This document shows, piece by piece, positions 4,530 to 7,429 of a stretch of DNA of 7,429 bases (position 1 is the stretch's first letter; every line of letters starts with the position of its first letter). The translations under genes were made by a program, and so were the position numbers. Source of the DNA: Acidobacteriaceae bacterium (lineage in GTDB: Bacteria > Acidobacteriota > Terriglobia > Terriglobales > Acidobacteriaceae); assembly GCA_030044455.1 (NCBI GenBank), contig JASHVU010000297.1, positions 1-7,429 of the forward strand, in the 5' to 3' direction. The notes under the pieces are model-generated. The model was not told the origin of the DNA. It searched no databases and saw only the letters and a list, made by a program, of their open reading frames with translations.

Positions 4530-6875
4530 ATGCATCGATTTCGCGTACAGCTGATCCTTGCACTCATCGCCAGCGTCACGCTTGTGTCGGTAGCCTCAAC
4601 ATACTTTGATGACTTGCGTCACAGGCACGTACTGCGCCAGGAGCTTCAGGTACGTACCAATTGGATGGGTGTAAGTCTTGAGCCGAACATAGAGGCAGAG
4701 CTGACGGCCGGCAATCTTGCTGGACTGTCGGTCCTCGCCCAGAATCTCCGCAGCGTAACCGGCTCGCTGGGCTTGGCCATCTTCGATCCTGACGGTCGCC
4801 TGCTGGTCAGCTCAGGCCCACCTCAGCTCATGAGCGCCCTTTCCCCAGGCCTGGTGCTGAAGAGCCTGCAAAAGGGGTCTGTGGAAAGCCGGTTCAGCCA
4901 CATCGACGGCTGGCAATGGCTCGAAGAGACATTCCCGCTCCACCAGGGATCGCAGCTTTCCGGCGCCATGACGATTGCGGTCGATGCCGGTTACATCCAC
5001 TCTGAAACTGTAAGCCTGTGGATGCAGAGCTTCTGGCGCATTCTTGTGCTGGTCGTCCTGATTGTTGCCATTACCTATGCCATGGTGCGGTGGTTCCTGT
5101 TGCGGCCCATGATGCGGGTCGTCGAGCGAGTGCGTCGTCTACGCACGGGAGAAGGTGAGGGACCCGTAAAAGCCGAATTCAGCCTCTTTCCGAACCTGGT
5201 TCGGGAGGTGGAGACGATTGCTGAAAGCCTGATTGCGGCCCGCGCCTCCGCTGAGACCGAGGCGCGTCTGCGCGAGGCCGGCGAAAGCCAGTGGACTGCC
5301 GAGCGCCTGGCCGTGCGCATTCGCAATCGGGCCGGATCGAGCCGCATTTTTCTTGTCTCAAACCGCGAGCCGTACATGCATGTGCACAAGGGGCGCGAGA
5401 TTGCCTGCGTTGTGCCCCCCAGCGGCATGGTCACAGCGCTGGAGCCGGTGGTGTGTGCTTGCGACGGCGTATGGGTGGCCGCCGGCAGCGGCGATGCCGA
5501 CAAAGAAGCCGTGGACAGCTTCGACCGCCTGCGTGTTCCCCCGGACGATCCGCGCTACACGCTGCGGCGCGTCTGGCTCACCCCGGAAGAGGAGGAAAAA
5601 TACTACGAGGGATTCGCCAATGAAGGCCTCTGGCCCCTTTGCCACATCGCGCACACCAGACCCATCTTCCGCGCCGGCGACTGGGAGTGCTACCAGCGCG
5701 TGAACCGCCACTTTTGCAACGCGCTGGCTGAAGAGATGGAAGGCAGCGAAGATCCCATCGTTTTTGTCCAGGACTTTCACTTCGCTCTGCTGCCAAGCAT
5801 GATCAAGCAGGCTCGCCCCGATGCGCGCGTGGCCATCTTCTGGCACATTCCCTGGCCCAACCCCGAGGTCTTCGGCATCTGCCCCTGGCAGTCGGAGTTG
5901 ATCGATGGCCTTCTCGGCGCCGATCTAATCGGGTTCCACATACCAGTCCACTGCTATAACTTTCTCGCCACTGTCGATCGCGCCCTTGAAGCGCGCACCG
6001 ACAATGCGCACCGCACCGTGCTGCGTCACGGCCACACCACCGCCGTTCGCCCCTATCCGGTCAGCGTGGCATTCGAGGGCGCTTCGCATGCCCTCGCGGC
6101 CGAGAATACCATCGATTCTCTTGAAACCGGTGCGGCCGAAAGAGATAGACTCCTCAACGAAGTTGGCGTGCGCACCGAGTCGGTCGCGGTCGGCGTCGAC
6201 CGGCTCGATTACACCAAGGGCATCGTCGAGCGCCTGATGGCCGTTGAAAATCTGCTCGAAATGCACCCCTTTTACCTGGAGCGGTTCACGCTGGTGCAGA
6301 TTGCTGCACCCAGCCGCACGCACATCCCGGCATACGCCGACCTCAGCAAGCGTGTTGAAGAAACGGTCGAGCGCATCAATCACCGATTTCAAACCCAGCA
6401 CTGGCGGCCCATCGTGCTCATTGAGAGGCAATGCGATCATGAGGAGGTTGGACGCTGGTATCGCGCCGCCGACATCTGCCTGGTGACTTCGCTGCACGAC
6501 GGCATGAACCTGGTTGCCAAGGAATTTGTGGCCGCGCGCGACGACGAAGACGGCGTGCTGATCCTGAGCAAGTTCACCGGCGCCGCGGTGGAATTGCAGG
6601 ACGCGCTTATCGTCAACCCATACGACATTGACGGCGTGGCCGAGGCAATTTGCGCGGGGCTGGATATGAGCCGCGACGATCGCCGTATACGCATGAAGCG
6701 CATGCGAAGGCAAGTAATGGAGCACAACATTTATCTGTGGGCGGCAAATGTGCTGGGCGACCTGCGCGAGCTCAGAATCGATACCGCGGAAGAAGCAGAG
6801 CCGAACTCCGGCCGAATTGCACCTCAAGTCGCGTCCGCAATCGATGCCGAAGTTGCAGCGCGGAAAACAGCATAG
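4530..6875 (+). CDS. otsA: Membrane-anchored HAMP-type trehalose-6-phosphate synthase (GT20)
   Basis: This 781-residue protein should join a nucleotide-sugar glucose and glucose-6-phosphate into trehalose-6-phosphate. E. coli OtsA is about 475 residues; the extra 270 here form a receptor-like N-terminus. A membrane segment (about 6-24) is followed by a non-cytoplasmic domain (25-168), a second membrane segment (169-190) and a HAMP-like charged helical linker (191-250). The GT20 domain covers about 270-750: SNREPY (277-282, Arg279), acceptor loop [11 protein letters not shown] (296-306), WPLCH (368-372), [11 protein letters not shown] (413-423, Asp415), [12 protein letters not shown] (437-448, His439), [10 protein letters not shown] (555-564, Arg558 and Lys563) and [13 protein letters not shown] (654-666, Asp657 and Glu665). 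All expected catalytic and UDP-sugar positions are present, so the enzyme looks active. The acceptor loop reads SGM rather than E. coli's GGL. The otsB start follows on the same strand. Donor (UDP- or ADP-glucose) is not determined. Confidence 0.93.
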   Translation: MHRFRVQLILALIASVTLVSVASTYFDDLRHRHVLRQELQVRTNWMGVSLEPNIEAELTAGNLAGLSVLAQNLRSVTGSLGLAIFDPDGRLLVSSGPPQLMSALSPGLVLKSLQKGSVESRFSHIDGWQWLEETFPLHQGSQLSGAMTIAVDAGYIHSETVSLWMQSFWRILVLVVLIVAITYAMVRWFLLRPMMRVVERVRRLRTGEGEGPVKAEFSLFPNLVREVETIAESLIAARASAETEARLREAGESQWTAERLAVRIRNRAGSSRIFLVSNREPYMHVHKGREIACVVPPSGMVTALEPVVCACDGVWVAAGSGDADKEAVDSFDRLRVPPDDPRYTLRRVWLTPEEEEKYYEGFANEGLWPLCHIAHTRPIFRAGDWECYQRVNRHFCNALAEEMEGSEDPIVFVQDFHFALLPSMIKQARPDARVAIFWHIPWPNPEVFGICPWQSELIDGLLGADLIGFHIPVHCYNFLATVDRALEARTDNAHRTVLRHGHTTAVRPYPVSVAFEGASHALAAENTIDSLETGAAERDRLLNEVGVRTESVAVGVDRLDYTKGIVERLMAVENLLEMHPFYLERFTLVQIAAPSRTHIPAYADLSKRVEETVERINHRFQTQHWRPIVLIERQCDHEEVGRWYRAADICLVTSLHDGMNLVAKEFVAARDDEDGVLILSKFTGAAVELQDALIVNPYDIDGVAEAICAGLDMSRDDRRIRMKRMRRQVMEHNIYLWAANVLGDLRELRIDTAEEAEPNSGRIAPQVASAIDAEVAARKTA

Positions 6876-6891
6876 AGCTGGTTGCATCAAT

Positions 6892-7086
6892 CGGGCTTTG
6901 AAGGGCAAAACTTCAGCTGTTGCCTAAGAACCCAGAGGTAGTGCACGAAGTGTCAGGGCACGACTGGTAAGTCAAAGCTTTCGAGACTGCGGAAAAACTC
7001 AATCGCAGGGGCTTTGTAACAAGGGCACGGCTTCAGCCGGACCGCTAAGACCTTGAGAATGAGTGGGGCTTTAGCCCCTGAAGGAT
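6892..7086. repeat. Cluster of degenerate intergenic repeats with short hairpins
   Basis: The otsA-otsB spacer contains recurring blocks. 'gggcttt' followed by 'aagggca', 'cttcagc' and 'ctaaga' occurs from 6894 and again from 7009. 'agggcacg' occurs at 6955 and 7022, and 'ggggcttt' at 7008 and 7065. The right-hand copy is best preserved and has two small palindromes, cggcttcagccg (7028-7039) and ggggctttagcccc (7065-7078). Copies to the left are decayed. The pattern resembles REP-like elements that I recall from acidobacterial intergenic regions, but their identity is inferred. The hairpins could attenuate or stabilise the otsA-otsB transcript. Confidence 0.5.
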
Positions 7087-7126
7087 GCCACCACGATCAC
7101 CACAATCCAGGGATGCAACCAGCTCC

Positions 7127-7132
7127 AGGAAG
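7127..7132 (+). promoter_or_regulatory. Ribosome binding site deciding the otsB start
   Basis: AGGAAG lies 10 bases before the TTG at 7143. The competing in-frame ATG at 7113 has only an AGGG touching the start codon. The spacing therefore favours TTG, though the spacing is long and TTG is an uncommon start. Confidence 0.35.
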
Positions 7133-7142
7133 AGAGCACCGC

Positions 7143-7429
7143 TTGACCCCGGAATCAGAAGAAAAGCTCAACGAATTCTTCAGTCATTTTTCAGCCGCGA
7201 CGCACGCGCTGCTGATGCTTGACTACGACGGCACGCTTGCCGCCTTCCGCGTCAACCGGTTCACGGCCCGCCCATGGACGAGTGTGCGAAAACTGCTGAA
7301 TCTGGTTCAAAGCCGGAAAAAAACGCGACTCGTCATCGTTACCGGCAGGCCCGCGCGCGAAATTCAGCCCCTGCTTGCGCTCAGAACGCCCCCTGAGGTC
7401 TGGGGCCTGCACGGCGCCGAACGGCTTTA
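7143..7429 (+). CDS. otsB: Trehalose-6-phosphate phosphatase, N-terminal part only
   Basis: This HAD-superfamily phosphatase should convert trehalose-6-phosphate to trehalose in the cytoplasm, completing the pathway begun by the synthase upstream. The window holds 95 codons and ends in mid-gene. Visible features are the HAD motif I LLMLDYDGTLA (about 24-34, with nucleophile Asp and the acid Asp two residues on), motif II-like VIVTGRPAREI (about 64-74) and VWGLHGAERL (about 86-95), a block typical of OtsB. The start is uncertain: TTG at 7143 has AGGAAG upstream, while ATG at 7113 in the same frame adds ten residues (MQPAPGREHR) with no family character and no well-spaced ribosome binding site. 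The gene follows otsA by about 267 bp containing repeats, so it may be co-transcribed or have its own promoter. The Mg-binding C-terminal motifs are outside the window. Confidence 0.88.
   Translation, partial: MTPESEEKLNEFFSHFSAATHALLMLDYDGTLAAFRVNRFTARPWTSVRKLLNLVQSRKKTRLVIVTGRPAREIQPLLALRTPPEVWGLHGAERL

Noticed and set aside
4530..5300. Histidine kinase or chemoreceptor suggested by the TM-outer domain-TM-HAMP start
   Set aside because: The output domain that follows is clearly GT20 with all catalytic motifs; there is no H-box, ATPase or methyl-accepting region.
5925..6908. 327-codon open frame on the minus strand
   Set aside because: It is antisense to the conserved GT20 domain of otsA, shows no domain, and is explained by codon bias of the real gene.

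Overview
The window looks like a chromosomal segment of a GC-rich (roughly 60% G+C by eye) Gram-negative bacterium. The best guess is a member of the Acidobacteriota. Reasons: a Tat-exported Gfo/Idh/MocA oxidoreductase, an MlaE/MlaF transporter pair with a Ser in place of the Walker B Glu, a membrane-anchored HAMP-type trehalose-6-phosphate synthase, and degenerate GC-rich intergenic repeats with 'ggggctttagcccc' and 'cggcttcagccg' hairpins. This assignment is inference from recalled family resemblance, not a search.

Layout. Four genes lie on the minus strand in the left 4.2 kb, and two on the plus strand to the right. Minus strand, in order of transcription: an MlaE-family lipid ABC permease (4183-3404) and its MlaF-like ATPase (3407-2574), joined by a 4-base ATGA overlap; a Tat-signal Gfo/Idh/MocA oxidoreductase (2456-1035); and a glutaryl-CoA dehydrogenase-like acyl-CoA dehydrogenase (923-1), which runs off the left edge without its C-terminus. 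A 346-bp divergent intergenic region (4184-4529) carries a candidate promoter for the transporter, a 10-bp perfect inverted repeat, and a candidate extended -10 promoter for the plus-strand gene. Plus strand: a 781-residue protein with two membrane segments, a non-cytoplasmic domain, a HAMP-like linker and a complete GT20 (OtsA) domain (4530-6875). After a 267-bp spacer of degenerate repeats comes the 5' end of a trehalose-6-phosphate phosphatase (OtsB, from about 7143), cut by the right edge.

How the genes work together. The plus-strand pair forms a trehalose synthesis cluster: OtsA makes trehalose-6-phosphate and OtsB dephosphorylates it. The unusual point is that the synthase is built like a receptor, so its activity may be tied to the membrane or to a signal outside the cytoplasm. 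The transporter pair should move lipid between membranes, but no MCE (MlaD-type) partner is present here. The oxidoreductase and the acyl-CoA dehydrogenase show no clear functional link to each other or to the transporter. The most notable observations are the receptor-like trehalose synthase, the missing Walker B glutamate in the ATPase, the divergent-region palindrome, and the repeat cluster between otsA and otsB. I saw no phage, IS element, CRISPR array, tRNA or rRNA.
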